Of a DNA stretch of 45,062 bases, positions 1 to 9,462 are shown one piece after another. The position numbers and the translations under genes are program-made. Source of the stretch: Saccharicrinis sp. (GTDB taxonomy: Bacteria; Bacteroidota; Bacteroidia; Bacteroidales; Marinilabiliaceae). The DNA is taken from the NCBI GenBank assembly GCA_024635555.1, contig JAGXIO010000210.1, positions 1 through 45,062 of the forward strand, in the 5' to 3' direction. The notes beneath the pieces are model-generated. The model ran no database searches. It saw only the letters and a program-made list of their open reading frames with translations, and was not told the origin of the DNA. Position 1 is the first letter of the stretch. The number at the start of each line of letters is the position of its first letter.

Positions 1-346
1 TTCGCTGTAATTGCGTAAACGCATCTCCCTTAGTACTTGAGTACGTAATGTTTTTTTTTCATGACTTAATGTATTTATGAATAATACCTTAAGTTACGAA
101 TTTTAAAGTTAGCTCCGAATGGAGCTTTCGTTCAACTTTTCGATAACCTCATATGTATTGTCGTTATTTCCAATATGTTTGAAGCTATTTGTTTGCTAAA
201 ATAGTATTTTTTTAGATTGACAGATCATCTAATGGCTTTTTATTTTACTTAAATATTTATTACTTACACGTGTGTAAGTTTAGTAGTCTTGGATGATTCG
301 TGTTCTCTATGTAGATGGGGTCGCTGAATTGATATTGGAGAAAACG
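1..346. other. Intergenic region, no gene seen
   Basis: No convincing reading frame is visible on either strand. Two small dyads can be seen: a 6-bp hairpin at 111-126 (AGCTCC, loop GAAT, GGAGCT), followed by a short T-rich stretch, and an 8-bp palindrome at 262-279 (ACTTACAC, spacer GT, GTGTAAGT) that could be a protein-binding site. The half-site ACTTACAC also occurs in the large hairpin near 17800, but two occurrences may be chance. Confidence 0.4.
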
Positions 347-384
347 AAAAAAGCGCCTAAAACCTTAGTTTTAAGCGCTTTTAA
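347..384 (-). terminator. Hairpin terminator after fucP
   Basis: Arms at 349-362 (AAAAGCGCCTAAAA) and 369-382 (TTTTAAGCGCTTTT) pair over 14 positions with one mismatch around a 6-nt loop. On the minus strand the hairpin is followed by a run of T, so it ends transcription coming from fucP about 115 bases away. The A/T flanks are symmetrical, so it could also work in the other direction. Confidence 0.65.
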
Positions 385-496
385 CTAATTACATGAATGA
401 ATCCAACTTATGGTTAACGTAGATATGCTATTTTCTATAATTTGTACATCGTAGCAAATAACTTAGCCAATTGGAAACAAAATTACCTATGATTAA

Positions 497-1792
497 TTAT
501 TTCACTATTTGGGAGTGATATGATCTGTAGCCATATACAGCAACTACGATAAAGCATATAAAAGGCAGCACAAAGGAAAAATTTTCTGCAGGCAAAAAGC
601 CTACCTCACCCAAATCGATAATCGCGCCCTGCAATGGAGGCATTAAAGCTCCTCCCACAATTGCCATCACCAATCCGGCAGCACCAAGCGTGGCATCCTC
701 GCCTATACCCTCTAATGCAATACCGTATATGGTAGGAAACATGAGTGACATAAATGCAGAAGTGGAAACCAGACAATATAAACCAAACATACCTTCGCTT
801 AATATAACACCGGAAATGGTGACCGTGCCGCCCATGGCAAACAACATCAGCAGTTTCCTGGAGTTAACGTACTTCATTAAAAAGGTACTTATAAAGCGAC
901 TCGCCAAAAAGATACCCATGGCGGCAATATTGTACATCTGTGCTGTGGCCTTATCTATCCCCAAATTTTCGGCATACTGAATAATAAAAGTCCAACACAT
1001 GATTTGAGCTGCCACATAAAACACCTGAGCAATAACCCCTTCGCGATAATTTTTACTTTTGATTAAACGTTTAAACGATTGCACTGGATGAACACGATGT
1101 GCATGCCCTATTTTAGGCATCTTTGACATAGCAATGACCACAATCATGATTATAACTACTAATCCTAAAACCACGTAAGGGTTACGTATAATCATCAGGT
1201 CGTTGGTTTTGATCGCTACTTTGGTAGCTTCATCGAGAGATGAGAAAATCAATTCGCCCGCAGCATTTCGTTGTTTATCGGACTCCAATGCCGCCAACAC
1301 AAGTTTTGAAGCTACAAACATACCCAACAAAGAACCCAAGGGATTAAATGCCTGAGCCAGATTAAGCCGTCTGGTGGAAGTTTCCACACTACCCATTGAC
1401 AAAATATATGGATTTGCGGTGGTTTCTAAAAATGCCAGGCCAAATGTTAGTATATACAACGAAACCAAGAAAAAGCCGAAAGCTTCGTATTGGGCTGCTG
1501 GCCAAAATAACAATGCCCCGATGGCATAAAGCACCAATCCCATCAATATCCCTTTTTTGTACGAGAACCTTTGTACAAAAAGTGCTGCCGGGATGGCCAT
1601 AGTGGCATAACCGCCATAAAATGCAAATTGTATTAGTGAGGCCTTGGCGTTGGATATTTCCATCACCGTTTTAAAGGCTGCTACCATTGGGTTGGTAATA
1701 TCATTGGCAAATCCCCACAAAGCAAAAAGACTTGTGATAAGGATAAAGGGCACGAGATATTTTTTTTCTACAACTTTAGTTGATTTATTCAC
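497..1792 (-). CDS. fucP: L-fucose:H+ symporter (MFS permease)
   Basis: A 431-residue major facilitator superfamily transporter that imports L-fucose with protons across the inner membrane. The chain is a series of hydrophobic helices with charged N- and C-terminal ends, as expected for 12 membrane segments. Family marks seen: WGFAND at 26-31 in the first helix, the loop FSYKKG at 76-81, and GLAFLETTANPY at 118-129 with Glu123, which lines up with the fucose-contacting Glu135 of the E. coli protein. RLNLAQAFNPLG follows. The position of E. coli Asp46 seems to be Asn34 here, with Asp31 three residues earlier, so proton coupling may use a shifted acid; this is inference from alignment by eye. 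It is the last gene of the cluster, 11 bp after fucU, with a terminator downstream. A related hexose permease of the same subfamily is the main alternative, but context favours fucose. Confidence 0.88.
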   Translation of the reverse strand: MNKSTKVVEKKYLVPFILITSLFALWGFANDITNPMVAAFKTVMEISNAKASLIQFAFYGGYATMAIPAALFVQRFSYKKGILMGLVLYAIGALLFWPAAQYEAFGFFLVSLYILTFGLAFLETTANPYILSMGSVETSTRRLNLAQAFNPLGSLLGMFVASKLVLAALESDKQRNAAGELIFSSLDEATKVAIKTNDLMIIRNPYVVLGLVVIIMIVVIAMSKMPKIGHAHRVHPVQSFKRLIKSKNYREGVIAQVFYVAAQIMCWTFIIQYAENLGIDKATAQMYNIAAMGIFLASRFISTFLMKYVNSRKLLMLFAMGGTVTISGVILSEGMFGLYCLVSTSAFMSLMFPTIYGIALEGIGEDATLGAAGLVMAIVGGALMPPLQGAIIDLGEVGFLPAENFSFVLPFICFIVVAVYGYRSYHSQIVK

Positions 1793-1803
1793 GACACGCG
1801 ATT

Positions 1804-2244
1804 TTAAAAGTTTGTACTTGGTGTTACTCCTTTTTTAAGGATAATATTTCCATACTTGGCTGTTTCGCCTGTTACAACAACAGCAAAAGCTTTTTTAGAA
1901 CGCTCATAAAAAGCAAAACGCTCTATCCTGTCAATGGACGGTGCATTCGGATTTGATAAATGGATGCTTTTTAAATACCTTAATTCTACATTGGGATCAA
2001 GCATATCCCCTTCAACTGCGTCCATCATTATTAATGGATGATCAGTATATTGATCCAGTTCAAATAATGGTAATATAGCTGCTAATAAATCCGGTATTTT
2101 AATACCGTCCGCTCTTAAAACATTAGCATTACAACTATAAGCAGGGAAGTGTGCATCGGCTAATATAATTTCATCGCCATGTCCCATTTTACAAAGTGCA
2201 CTTAGAAACTCGGGACTTATAATAGGTGATATTCCTTTAAGCAT
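1804..2244 (-). CDS. fucU: L-fucose mutarotase (RbsD/FucU family)
   Basis: Interconverts the alpha and beta anomers of L-fucose in the cytoplasm, so that the incoming sugar matches the isomerase. At 146 residues it has the usual family length. The N-terminal signature is clear: [14 protein letters not shown], then [18 protein letters not shown] at 19-36, with the family's conserved histidine at 22 and Asp30. The C-terminal half contains [20 protein letters not shown], where the family's conserved tyrosines lie. It sits 4 bp downstream of fucK and 11 bp upstream of fucP, so it is certainly co-transcribed with both. RbsD (ribose pyranase) is the other branch of this family, but the neighbours decide for fucose. 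Confidence 0.88.
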   Translation of the reverse strand: MLKGISPIISPEFLSALCKMGHGDEIILADAHFPAYSCNANVLRADGIKIPDLLAAILPLFELDQYTDHPLIMMDAVEGDMLDPNVELRYLKSIHLSNPNAPSIDRIERFAFYERSKKAFAVVVTGETAKYGNIILKKGVTPSTNF

Positions 2245-2248
2245 AAAT

Positions 2249-3727
2249 TTATTTATTATGTTTTCTAAAATGAAGATAATTGCGATATAGCTGATGGTAA
2301 ACCTGGCGGTTAGCAGAAGGCATCACCAATTGAGGATTGTAGGTGATTTTTTGCCGAGCTTCATTTGCCGAACTATAGATTCCCGCCCCGGCAAAAACGA
2401 ACATCGATGCTCCCAATACTGTTGTTTCCTTTTGATCGATAAGTTGAATGGGTCTGTCACAAACGTCTGCACGCAATTGGTTCCACAGTCGGTTTTTGGA
2501 TCCACCGCCAACACAAATAATACGTTCTGCTTTAAAATTACCTGCCGATTCCAGTGCCTCCAGACCTTCACGCAATCGATAGGCAAGACTTTCGAGTAAG
2601 GCTCGATACACTTGGCTTCTTCTTGTAGCTATGGTCAACCCAGCAATAGTTCCTGCATTTACGCTTGAGCCATCGTTGTAAAAGGCAGGATCTACACTAA
2701 CCCCATTTGCACCCGGCATTTCTAACTCCGCTTCACTTATCATGGTTTCATAAAGCGCATCGCCAGATAAGCCATGGTAAAAGTTTTTTGAAAACCACTC
2801 CAAAACTCCTGAACCTAGCCAGTTTTGACCAATATTATAAATTCCCGAAATAGGATCCAGCTCTGTTGTCAGGTTTTGATCAAGTTCCACTTTCGATGCC
2901 TTAAAAGCTTGACTCCTGCTCATCAATACTTCCCATGTTCCAGAACTTAACACGGGTTGATTTAATTGGGCTCCGGAACCAAACATGGCAAACTGCGTAT
3001 CGTGACCGGTTAAAAACACCGGTGTTCCTTCGGGTATTCCTGTAAGTTTTGAGGCTTCGGTGTTTATCTGACCTGCTTGTTCACCGGGTTCACCAATAGT
3101 GCCAAAGAGGTTTTTGTCCACTCCGATGGCATTTAATATCATATCCGAAAACTCCCTTTTTTGAAGATCGGCCATCATAGCAGTTCCCATCATGGTGGCA
3201 TCATTTGTTAATGCACCCGAAAGTTTGTTAATTAGCAAGGATGGAATAAACAAAAAACGGTGCGCATTTTCAATAATGTCTGGCCGATTTTCCTTAAACC
3301 ATATCATCTTGTTGATCGTATTAAAAGCGTAAGGATATACGCCACTTATTTTATAAAGGGTGCTGAGGGGAATGTATTTCTTTATGCCATTCATAATGGC
3401 CGAGGTTCGTCCGCATTGCCATGAAATAACGGGGTAAAGCAATTTCCCCTTTTCATCGGTAAACGCACCGTCCACCCCAAAAGTAGTAACCGTTACACCG
3501 GCTATATTCGATACATTAATTTCATCGGAGACTATTTTTGCCGCCTTGCACAATTTACCCCATAATTTTTCAAGATCCCATATTCTCCCATCCGAAAAGT
3601 TAGGGTCTTCATCGGTTTGGTTAGGCATAGCATGCGAAGCCAATATTTTCCCTGACTTGTCGATGGCAATCACTCTTACATTAGTGGCGCCACAGTCAAA
3701 AACTATAGCTATATCTTTTTCCTTCAT
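2249..3727 (-). CDS. fucK: L-fuculokinase (FGGY family carbohydrate kinase)
   Basis: Phosphorylates L-fuculose to L-fuculose-1-phosphate with ATP in the cytoplasm. The 492-residue chain has the two-domain FGGY layout. The N-terminal phosphate loop reads [16 protein letters not shown] at 11-26. [19 protein letters not shown] (81-99) is the substrate-domain strand with the conserved Asp. In the C-terminal domain, [16 protein letters not shown] and [10 protein letters not shown] form the ATP-binding signature. The rhamnulokinase branch is close in sequence and cannot be told apart by eye, so the fuculokinase call rests partly on fucI, fucU and fucP alongside. The gene starts 231 bp after the end of fucI, a gap that holds a REP-like repeat, so it could have its own transcript or be read through from fucI. 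Confidence 0.82.
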   Translation of the reverse strand: MKEKDIAIVFDCGATNVRVIAIDKSGKILASHAMPNQTDEDPNFSDGRIWDLEKLWGKLCKAAKIVSDEINVSNIAGVTVTTFGVDGAFTDEKGKLLYPVISWQCGRTSAIMNGIKKYIPLSTLYKISGVYPYAFNTINKMIWFKENRPDIIENAHRFLFIPSLLINKLSGALTNDATMMGTAMMADLQKREFSDMILNAIGVDKNLFGTIGEPGEQAGQINTEASKLTGIPEGTPVFLTGHDTQFAMFGSGAQLNQPVLSSGTWEVLMSRSQAFKASKVELDQNLTTELDPISGIYNIGQNWLGSGVLEWFSKNFYHGLSGDALYETMISEAELEMPGANGVSVDPAFYNDGSSVNAGTIAGLTIATRRSQVYRALLESLAYRLREGLEALESAGNFKAERIICVGGGSKNRLWNQLRADVCDRPIQLIDQKETTVLGASMFVFAGAGIYSSANEARQKITYNPQLVMPSANRQVYHQLYRNYLHFRKHNK

Positions 3728-3805
3728 ATTTGTATTGCTTAATAAGGACTTCCTAAGAAAGTCCTTGTATAGTCACTATGGGAAATGGCAACAATTCTCT
3801 TTTAA

Positions 3806-3881
3806 AAACCCTCTAACTCCCTAAAGGGAGAACCAGAACTCCCCGGAGAGAGCTAATTCCCCTTTAGGGGCTAGGGGTAAT
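3806..3881. repeat. REP-like inverted pair between fucI and fucK
   Basis: Two similar palindromic units face each other. The left one contains CTCCCTAAAGGGAG at 3817-3830; the right one contains CCCCTTTAGGGG at 3859-3870. With flanks, the reverse complement of the right unit (3857-3880) matches the left unit (3807-3833) closely, so the whole can fold as one long imperfect hairpin. Short elements built on CCCTAAAGGG cores are common between genes in Bacteroidota genomes (general knowledge). In an mRNA it could stabilise the fucI end or weaken read-through into fucK. Confidence 0.6.
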
Positions 3882-3958
3882 AGACTAAGGAGAATTTACA
3901 AAATAGTGAGTTTTCTTAAAGCCCTTATTTTCTTCCCAAAAAATCTATGGCTAGGGAA

Positions 3959-5746
3959 TTATTTTTTTCCGTACAAGGGGCCATAAGCGGCGCATGCCCT
4001 ATAGTCGGATCCTTCTTTGCCTCCGCCAAAAGAAGACCATGCGCTTGGGCGGTAAATCTTGTCTTCGCCTACATTGTGCATGCTAACAGGGATTCGCAAC
4101 ATCGAGGCCAAGGTAATTAAGTCGGCACCTATGTGTCCATAACTTATCGCACCATGGTTAGCGCCCCAATTGGCCATCACAGAATACACGTCCTTGAACG
4201 CACCCTCACCGTTGGTTCTGGGCACAAACCAAGTTGTAGGCCAGGTTGGATTAGTTCTTTCATCCAACACACTGTGAATGTCCTCGGGCAACTCAACCGT
4301 CCAGCCTTCTGCAATTTGAAGAACAGGCCCTAAACCTTTCACCATATTTAAGCGGCACATCGTAACTGGCATTTCTCCCTGGGTTTTAAATAGAGATGAA
4401 AAACCTCCTCCACGGAAATAACCTCTGTCAGCCTGAGGCCAAAGGGTATTATCTAAACATTTTTGAGCTTCTTCTTCCGTAATTTCCCAATACGGCTTCA
4501 TAGCAGGATTGCCCTCCGCATCGCTTTGCTGTGCTGTAGCATCTAATGTAGTGGAACCTGAGTTGATAAGGTGTATAACTCCACCTTCTGCCAAACCGCT
4601 TAACGCTTTTCCCGTTACCCGTTTTACAGCATCGGGGCTCCAGTAGGTTCGTACGTCCGAAAATATCTGAGCCGTGTTCGTCAATAAATGTCCGAACAGC
4701 ATGGACACACCATTTAAGCTATCGTTTTCAGTAGCGAAAACAAAAGACTGACGAATACCATTCCAATCAAAGGAGGAGTTCAATATAGCTTCGGTGAAAT
4801 CGGCATTTGGCTTATAGTCAGTCCATTGACGTTGTCCCTGAAAACCTCCTAAGATAGCATTCCTTCCAAGTCCTTCTTCTCTAAACCCTTTGTCAATTAC
4901 ATTTTGATTACCAATCATCATATCACGGCAAATCAAGGTCATTTTGACAACCGTTTCCCATTCTGTTTCTTTACGAGTCGCATCAATCCTGTCTTCCGGC
5001 TTATTCCTATCTTCCCCTTCTTTGCAATTTTCTTTGGTCCAAGCCAGTGCTTTTTGATATTCTTCCTCATCATAAATCCTTTCGTCAATACGTCTAAGTA
5101 TCTCGACAGATTCAACGAACTCTGTGCGGAGACCCAAATAATCCTGAAAAAAGCTTGAATCTACCATGGAACCCGCGATGCCCATGGAGCTGTACCCAAT
5201 TGACAAATACGATTTTCCATTCATCTGGGCAACTGCCAGGGCTGATTTTACGAAGCGCAATAATTTTTCCTGCACATCAGCAGGTATTCTGGTATCTCCT
5301 GCGTCTTGCACATCGCGCCCGTAAATACCAAAAGTGGGCAATCCTTTTTGTGTATATCCGGCCAAAGCAGCTGCCAGATAAACGGCACCGGGACGTTCGG
5401 TTCCGTTAAACCCCCATACCGCCTTGGGCAAAAGTGGATCTGTATCCATTACCTCGGTTCCATAACACCAACAAGGGGTCACAGTTAATGATACGCTAAC
5501 ACCTTCTTTCTTGAATTTATTGGCACACATAGCTGCTTCTGCAACTCCACCAATACAGGTGTCAGCAATTACACACTCCACCTTCTCTCCACTTGGAAAG
5601 CGTAAGTTGTCTTCAATAAATTTTGCAGCAGCTTTTGCAAGAGCCATTACTTGAGTTTCTAGCGATTCTCTTACGCCATTTTCCCGACCGTCGATGACCG
5701 GTCTGATTCCTACCTTTGGTAAATCTCCAATTAATCTGTTTGCCAT
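3959..5746 (-). CDS. fucI: L-fucose isomerase
   Basis: Mn2+-dependent aldose-ketose isomerase that turns L-fucose into L-fuculose in the cytoplasm. At 595 residues it is almost exactly the length of the E. coli enzyme. The metal ligands are visible by alignment: Glu340 in [12 protein letters not shown], Asp364 in FSDVRTYW and His531 in [10 protein letters not shown], each three positions beyond the E. coli residues as I recall them (Glu337, Asp361, His528). The C-terminal block [15 protein letters not shown] followed by [12 protein letters not shown] is typical of FucI. The start ATG is preceded by an AT-rich leader. It is the first gene of the catabolic cluster and is divergent from the AraC-type regulator. 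D-arabinose is a known side substrate of such enzymes. Confidence 0.93.
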   Translation of the reverse strand: MANRLIGDLPKVGIRPVIDGRENGVRESLETQVMALAKAAAKFIEDNLRFPSGEKVECVIADTCIGGVAEAAMCANKFKKEGVSVSLTVTPCWCYGTEVMDTDPLLPKAVWGFNGTERPGAVYLAAALAGYTQKGLPTFGIYGRDVQDAGDTRIPADVQEKLLRFVKSALAVAQMNGKSYLSIGYSSMGIAGSMVDSSFFQDYLGLRTEFVESVEILRRIDERIYDEEEYQKALAWTKENCKEGEDRNKPEDRIDATRKETEWETVVKMTLICRDMMIGNQNVIDKGFREEGLGRNAILGGFQGQRQWTDYKPNADFTEAILNSSFDWNGIRQSFVFATENDSLNGVSMLFGHLLTNTAQIFSDVRTYWSPDAVKRVTGKALSGLAEGGVIHLINSGSTTLDATAQQSDAEGNPAMKPYWEITEEEAQKCLDNTLWPQADRGYFRGGGFSSLFKTQGEMPVTMCRLNMVKGLGPVLQIAEGWTVELPEDIHSVLDERTNPTWPTTWFVPRTNGEGAFKDVYSVMANWGANHGAISYGHIGADLITLASMLRIPVSMHNVGEDKIYRPSAWSSFGGGKEGSDYRACAAYGPLYGKK

Positions 5747-5813
5747 TGTATATTATTTTTAGTTGTGACTATTTTTTAAAAATTACTATGCAATATTACC
5801 CTCATTTGATAGA

Positions 5814-5842
5814 TTTTAAAATGTTCAATTTCTCTATATTTG
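5814..5842 (+). promoter_or_regulatory. Bacteroidota-type promoter of the AraC regulator gene
   Basis: TATATTTG at 5835-5842 is a full match to the TAnnTTTG -7 box of the Bacteroidota primary sigma factor. A weak -33 element (TTTT, 5814-5817) lies 17 bp upstream; a perfect TTTG at 5805-5808 is 26 bp away, longer than usual. A start site near 5849 would leave a leader of about 18 bases. The same 120-bp gap must also hold the fucI promoter, which I could not place with confidence. Confidence 0.5.
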
Positions 5843-5866
5843 TATCTGTTTTAAACATTCTTTATA

Positions 5867-6775
5867 ATGACTGTACTTCTTAAAGTGCCGGACAGAGGTG
5901 ACCCTTCCGATATATTACAACAATTCCCCAACTACAATCTGCAATTACATTGTTGCCGTTATTGGTGGCTTCAGCAATGGGAATTTAAAGAGCTGTCATT
6001 TCCGTATTGGCGCATCTACAACAATAGTTATCAGGGCGCGGTGATATTATATAACGGTAAAGAATATGCTTTAACACCGGATAAAATTGTTATGATTGCA
6101 CCTAATACCTCCTATGCTACCCGCTTGTACGATCATGTAATCCCCGAAACCGGATATTCTTTAAAAGGTGGCAGGATAAACGCATCTGTATCGGAGCAAC
6201 AATTAATCGCAGACCGTTGTATATTACATTTGTTCATTCATTTTAATATTGGACTGCCTTATGACAATATATCGCCCGGGGTATTTACGTATGAATTAAG
6301 CGATCATCTGAAAGAAAAATTACAGGTCATAAAACGACATCTCAATTATGAGCATACACGATTCAGCTTTTACTCGAACCTAGCAATTCAGTCTTTGATA
6401 GGTGATTTATTATCAGGATTACCTGAGGAGAGTTGGAATTTAACCACAAAAAATTATCGAATTCTAGAAGTGTTGAACTATGTTGAAAACAATATCGGCG
6501 ATGAACTCACCAACACCGTATTGGCACAACAAGCGAAAATGGCTACCAATGCTTTCACCCATCTTTTTACAAAAGAAATGGGCATGACCCCGCAAAAGCA
6601 TGTGAAGAAAAAAAGAATTGACAAGGCATGTATTTTATTGCACCACTCCAATTGGTCTATAGATAAGATCGCTGCTCAAACCGGATTTGCCGATCGGTAT
6701 CATTTCTCCAGGGTATTTAAGCAGGTCATAGATGCTTCCCCTGCAAAGTATAAAAAGGAGTTTGGGATGAAGTGA
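5867..6775 (+). CDS. AraC-family transcriptional regulator, probably of the fucose genes
   Basis: A 302-residue cytoplasmic regulator. The N-terminal half (about 1-190) looks like an AraC-type cupin sugar-sensing domain, with the run YNGKEYALTPDKIVMIAPNT near 60-80. The C-terminal 100 residues are a classical double helix-turn-helix: LAQQAKMATNAFTHLFTKEM for the first, and IDKAAQTGFADRYHF-type sequence (IDKIAAQTGFADRYHFSRVF) then SPAKYKKEFG for the second. It is divergent from fucI with a 120-bp shared promoter region, which suggests it controls the fuc cluster and perhaps the fucosidase operon downstream. In Bacteroides thetaiotaomicron the fucose regulator FucR is of the GntR type, so this would be a different solution. 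Its effector is not shown by the sequence. Confidence 0.85.
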   Translation: MTVLLKVPDRGDPSDILQQFPNYNLQLHCCRYWWLQQWEFKELSFPYWRIYNNSYQGAVILYNGKEYALTPDKIVMIAPNTSYATRLYDHVIPETGYSLKGGRINASVSEQQLIADRCILHLFIHFNIGLPYDNISPGVFTYELSDHLKEKLQVIKRHLNYEHTRFSFYSNLAIQSLIGDLLSGLPEESWNLTTKNYRILEVLNYVENNIGDELTNTVLAQQAKMATNAFTHLFTKEMGMTPQKHVKKKRIDKACILLHHSNWSIDKIAAQTGFADRYHFSRVFKQVIDASPAKYKKEFGMK

Positions 6776-6830
6776 AGTGCGATGAATCTAGGTTTATTTT
6801 TTAAGATTAATAATTATTACTACAAAAGAT

Positions 6831-6873
6831 TGCAAGGTTCATGAATTAACAACATAGCCTTGCATTTTTTTTG
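6831..6873 (+). terminator. Probable terminator of the AraC regulator gene
   Basis: TGCAAGG at 6831-6837 pairs with CCTTGCA at 6858-6864, with a 20-nt loop, and is followed directly by eight T residues (6865-6872). The stem is short and the loop long, but placement 55 bases after the stop codon fits. Confidence 0.5.
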
Positions 6874-7294
6874 ACAGCTGGGTGTATGTTACATGCATCG
6901 CCTATTTTGGAACAGAATTATCCATTGCGTTTTTATAGGGCTGTTATATTTGTAAGTGTATAAAATGCTCAACAAATCCATAATTTGTAAAGTCATTTTA
7001 TTCAAGGTGTTTTCTGGGAGTGTTTTAAGTGAGATGATACACGTTTAATACGGAATCCATGCAGCCCTATGTTGTTTATCAGGTTTTTTCAATTGATAAT
7101 GAGTTGATTCAGATGATGCGTCTCAATCTTCATCAGATTACCGCTCGAGAGTAGTTTTTTGCAGGTAAATTATAGGTTAAGCGTTTATATTGTGTGTGAT
7201 GAGCGTAAAAAAAAATGGGGTTGTTTTTCTTTTATAGCTCAAGGCGAGGGATAGGGAAACTTTGAAAAATTAAAATAAAGTAAATATTATTCAT
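6874..7294. other. Intergenic region with one candidate promoter
   Basis: No gene is seen. A perfect -7 box, TATATTTG at 6955-6962, has TTTT at 6931-6934 as a possible -33 element 20 bp upstream. If real, the GH42 operon would begin with an untranslated leader of about 320 bases, long enough to hold regulation. No hairpin of note was seen in that leader. Confidence 0.35.
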
Positions 7295-9421
7295 ATGAAG
7301 CATAAAATATTTCTATTTGCCGTTATTCTCGGAATGCTAGGTCTTAATTCCATTGTTACTGGTCAATCTAATACACGGTCTAGTGTTGCGGGCAGTCTGG
7401 GTAAAGATGAAATGCCCATAGGGGCTTATTATTATCCCGAACAATGGAGTGCTAATCAGTGGGAACGAGATTTGAAACATATGTCCAGCCTTGGATTTCA
7501 ATTTACTCATTTGGCTGAATTTGCCTGGTCGAAGATGGAACCTGAAGAAGGTCACTTTGACTTTGAATGGCTAGATAAAATATTGTCTATTGCTCAAAAA
7601 AATGGATTAAAGGTAATTATGTGTACCCCTACACCGACACCTCCAGCTTGGCTAACCAATAAGTATCCTGAAATATTGTCGGTGAATAGTGATTTAATAC
7701 GACAGGAACATGGTTCAAGACTTCATGTGATTTATGATCATCCAGTCTATCTCAACTACACACGTAAAATAGTGACCGAATTGGCCAAACGATATGGAAA
7801 CCATGAGGCAGTGGCTGGTTGGCAGCTGGATAATGAGCCCCATTTTGGCCCAATTTACGATTATTCACAGTTTGCTGAGAAGCAATTCCCGGTATGGTTA
7901 AAGGAACAATATCTAACTATTGATTCGCTCAATCAAAGTTGGGGTACTTCATTTTGGTCGCAAACATACAACAGTTTCGAACAAATTAAGCTGCCTAACG
8001 CTGCTAGAGCTGCTCAAGGGGTCAACCCTCATGCCATGCTTTCTTTTCAGCGTTTTATGTCGGATCGTCTGGCCAGCGCTCTTCGATTTCAGGCAGAATT
8101 ATTAAGAGAAATAATTTCTCTAAAACAATGGGTAACCACGAACTATGCTTACTTTAAGTTTCTGCCACTTACGGATCCTTTCAAAAATAGGGCAGACCTG
8201 GATTATGCTTCTCATACCATGTATTTGACGTCCGGATTTTTAAACAGCGAAGGCGGTTTATTATCTCATCGATTAGGAAGCGGATTAGAGCTTTCCTTTT
8301 CGGCCGAATTAGCAGCATCTGTGAATGGTTTTACAGGTATAATGGAATTGCAACCCGGCCAAATAAACTGGGGGGCGATTAATCCACAGCCTCTGCCGGG
8401 TGCAGTGCGCATGTGGATATGGCATGCCTATGCTTTGGGGGATGCTTTTGTATGTGCGTATCGATTCAGACAACCCCTATTTGGCAGCGAACAGACACAC
8501 AAGGGAATTATTGATACCGATGGCGTTACTGTGGCTCGTGGTGGGAAGGAATATGTGCAAGCCATTAAAGAAATAAAACAAATTAAGCCGAATTCATCAA
8601 AAACAAACTCAGCACTGGACAATCGACGAAAAACAGCATTTTTATGGGATTATGACAATATCAATGACATTGAAAATCACCGCCATCATCAGGATTTTGA
8701 TCCTTGGCAACATGCCTATGATTATTACGCTGCCCTGAAATCGATGGGTTGCCCCGTAACATTTTTGCAAAGAGATGATGCTTTTGATCCTTCTATTTAT
8801 CCTTTTTTGGTTGTGCCCGCCTTTCAGTTAGCAAGTCCTGAATTAATACAAAAATGGCAGGATTACGTCCAGAATGGTGGTCATTTAATACTATCCTGCC
8901 GAACTGCTAAAAAGGATATGAACGGGCATCTTTGGGAAGCACCCAACCAGTACCCCATTTACGATTTAATAGGCGCTTCCGTAAGCGAATTTGACCATTT
9001 ACCTGCCAATTTCCCGGGAAAAGTTGTTTTCAATAACGAGCAATTTTTATGGTATCGTTGGGGCGACTGGATCAAACCAAGACCAATGACAGAGGTTTTG
9101 GCTACTTATGGCGATCAGTTTTATGCCAATACACCTGCTGTAGTGCATAGGCAACAAGGCAAAGGAACGGTTACCTACATCGGAGTCTGGAGCAATGGTG
9201 GTAAACTTGAGAAAGCTGTTTTAAACGAAGTATTTCAGAAAGCCGGAGTGGAGGTGTTTGATCTGCCGGAGTATGTGTTTACCGGATGGCGAAACGGACA
9301 CCGCGTATTTGTTAATTATTCATCTCAGTCCTTTTCTTTACTCTTAAAACCACAAGATAAGATCATTCTGGGGGATGTGCTTCTAAAGCCCGGAGGAGTA
9401 ACTGTTGTAGAAATGGACTAA
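7295..9421 (+). CDS. Secreted GH42 beta-galactosidase-like glycoside hydrolase
   Basis: A retaining GH42 enzyme expected to cleave terminal beta-galactose or a related sugar, here exported by a signal peptide (about residues 1-24). Length is 708, usual for the family. The TIM barrel begins at GAYYYPEQW (43-51). The acid/base Glu181 lies in GWQLDNEPH, and the nucleophile is probably Glu351 in GIMELQPGQINW. A trimerisation-like alpha/beta domain (about 440-640) and a small C-terminal beta domain follow. GH42 members also include beta-arabinosidase and fucosidase side activities, so the true substrate is open. It is the first gene of an operon with a GH29 fucosidase 41 bp downstream, which suggests both act on one fucosylated galactan-like structure. 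The second GH42 of the window (33523-35622) shares the layout but differs widely in sequence. Confidence 0.88.
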   Translation: MKHKIFLFAVILGMLGLNSIVTGQSNTRSSVAGSLGKDEMPIGAYYYPEQWSANQWERDLKHMSSLGFQFTHLAEFAWSKMEPEEGHFDFEWLDKILSIAQKNGLKVIMCTPTPTPPAWLTNKYPEILSVNSDLIRQEHGSRLHVIYDHPVYLNYTRKIVTELAKRYGNHEAVAGWQLDNEPHFGPIYDYSQFAEKQFPVWLKEQYLTIDSLNQSWGTSFWSQTYNSFEQIKLPNAARAAQGVNPHAMLSFQRFMSDRLASALRFQAELLREIISLKQWVTTNYAYFKFLPLTDPFKNRADLDYASHTMYLTSGFLNSEGGLLSHRLGSGLELSFSAELAASVNGFTGIMELQPGQINWGAINPQPLPGAVRMWIWHAYALGDAFVCAYRFRQPLFGSEQTHKGIIDTDGVTVARGGKEYVQAIKEIKQIKPNSSKTNSALDNRRKTAFLWDYDNINDIENHRHHQDFDPWQHAYDYYAALKSMGCPVTFLQRDDAFDPSIYPFLVVPAFQLASPELIQKWQDYVQNGGHLILSCRTAKKDMNGHLWEAPNQYPIYDLIGASVSEFDHLPANFPGKVVFNNEQFLWYRWGDWIKPRPMTEVLATYGDQFYANTPAVVHRQQGKGTVTYIGVWSNGGKLEKAVLNEVFQKAGVEVFDLPEYVFTGWRNGHRVFVNYSSQSFSLLLKPQDKIILGDVLLKPGGVTVVEMD

Positions 9422-9462
9422 GAAAGTAAACGTGAGACTGACTATTTTAATGATAATACACT

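Noticed and set aside
690-980. Open frame on the plus strand inside fucP
   Set aside because: It lies wholly within a well-supported membrane transporter gene on the other strand and shows no protein-like motifs.
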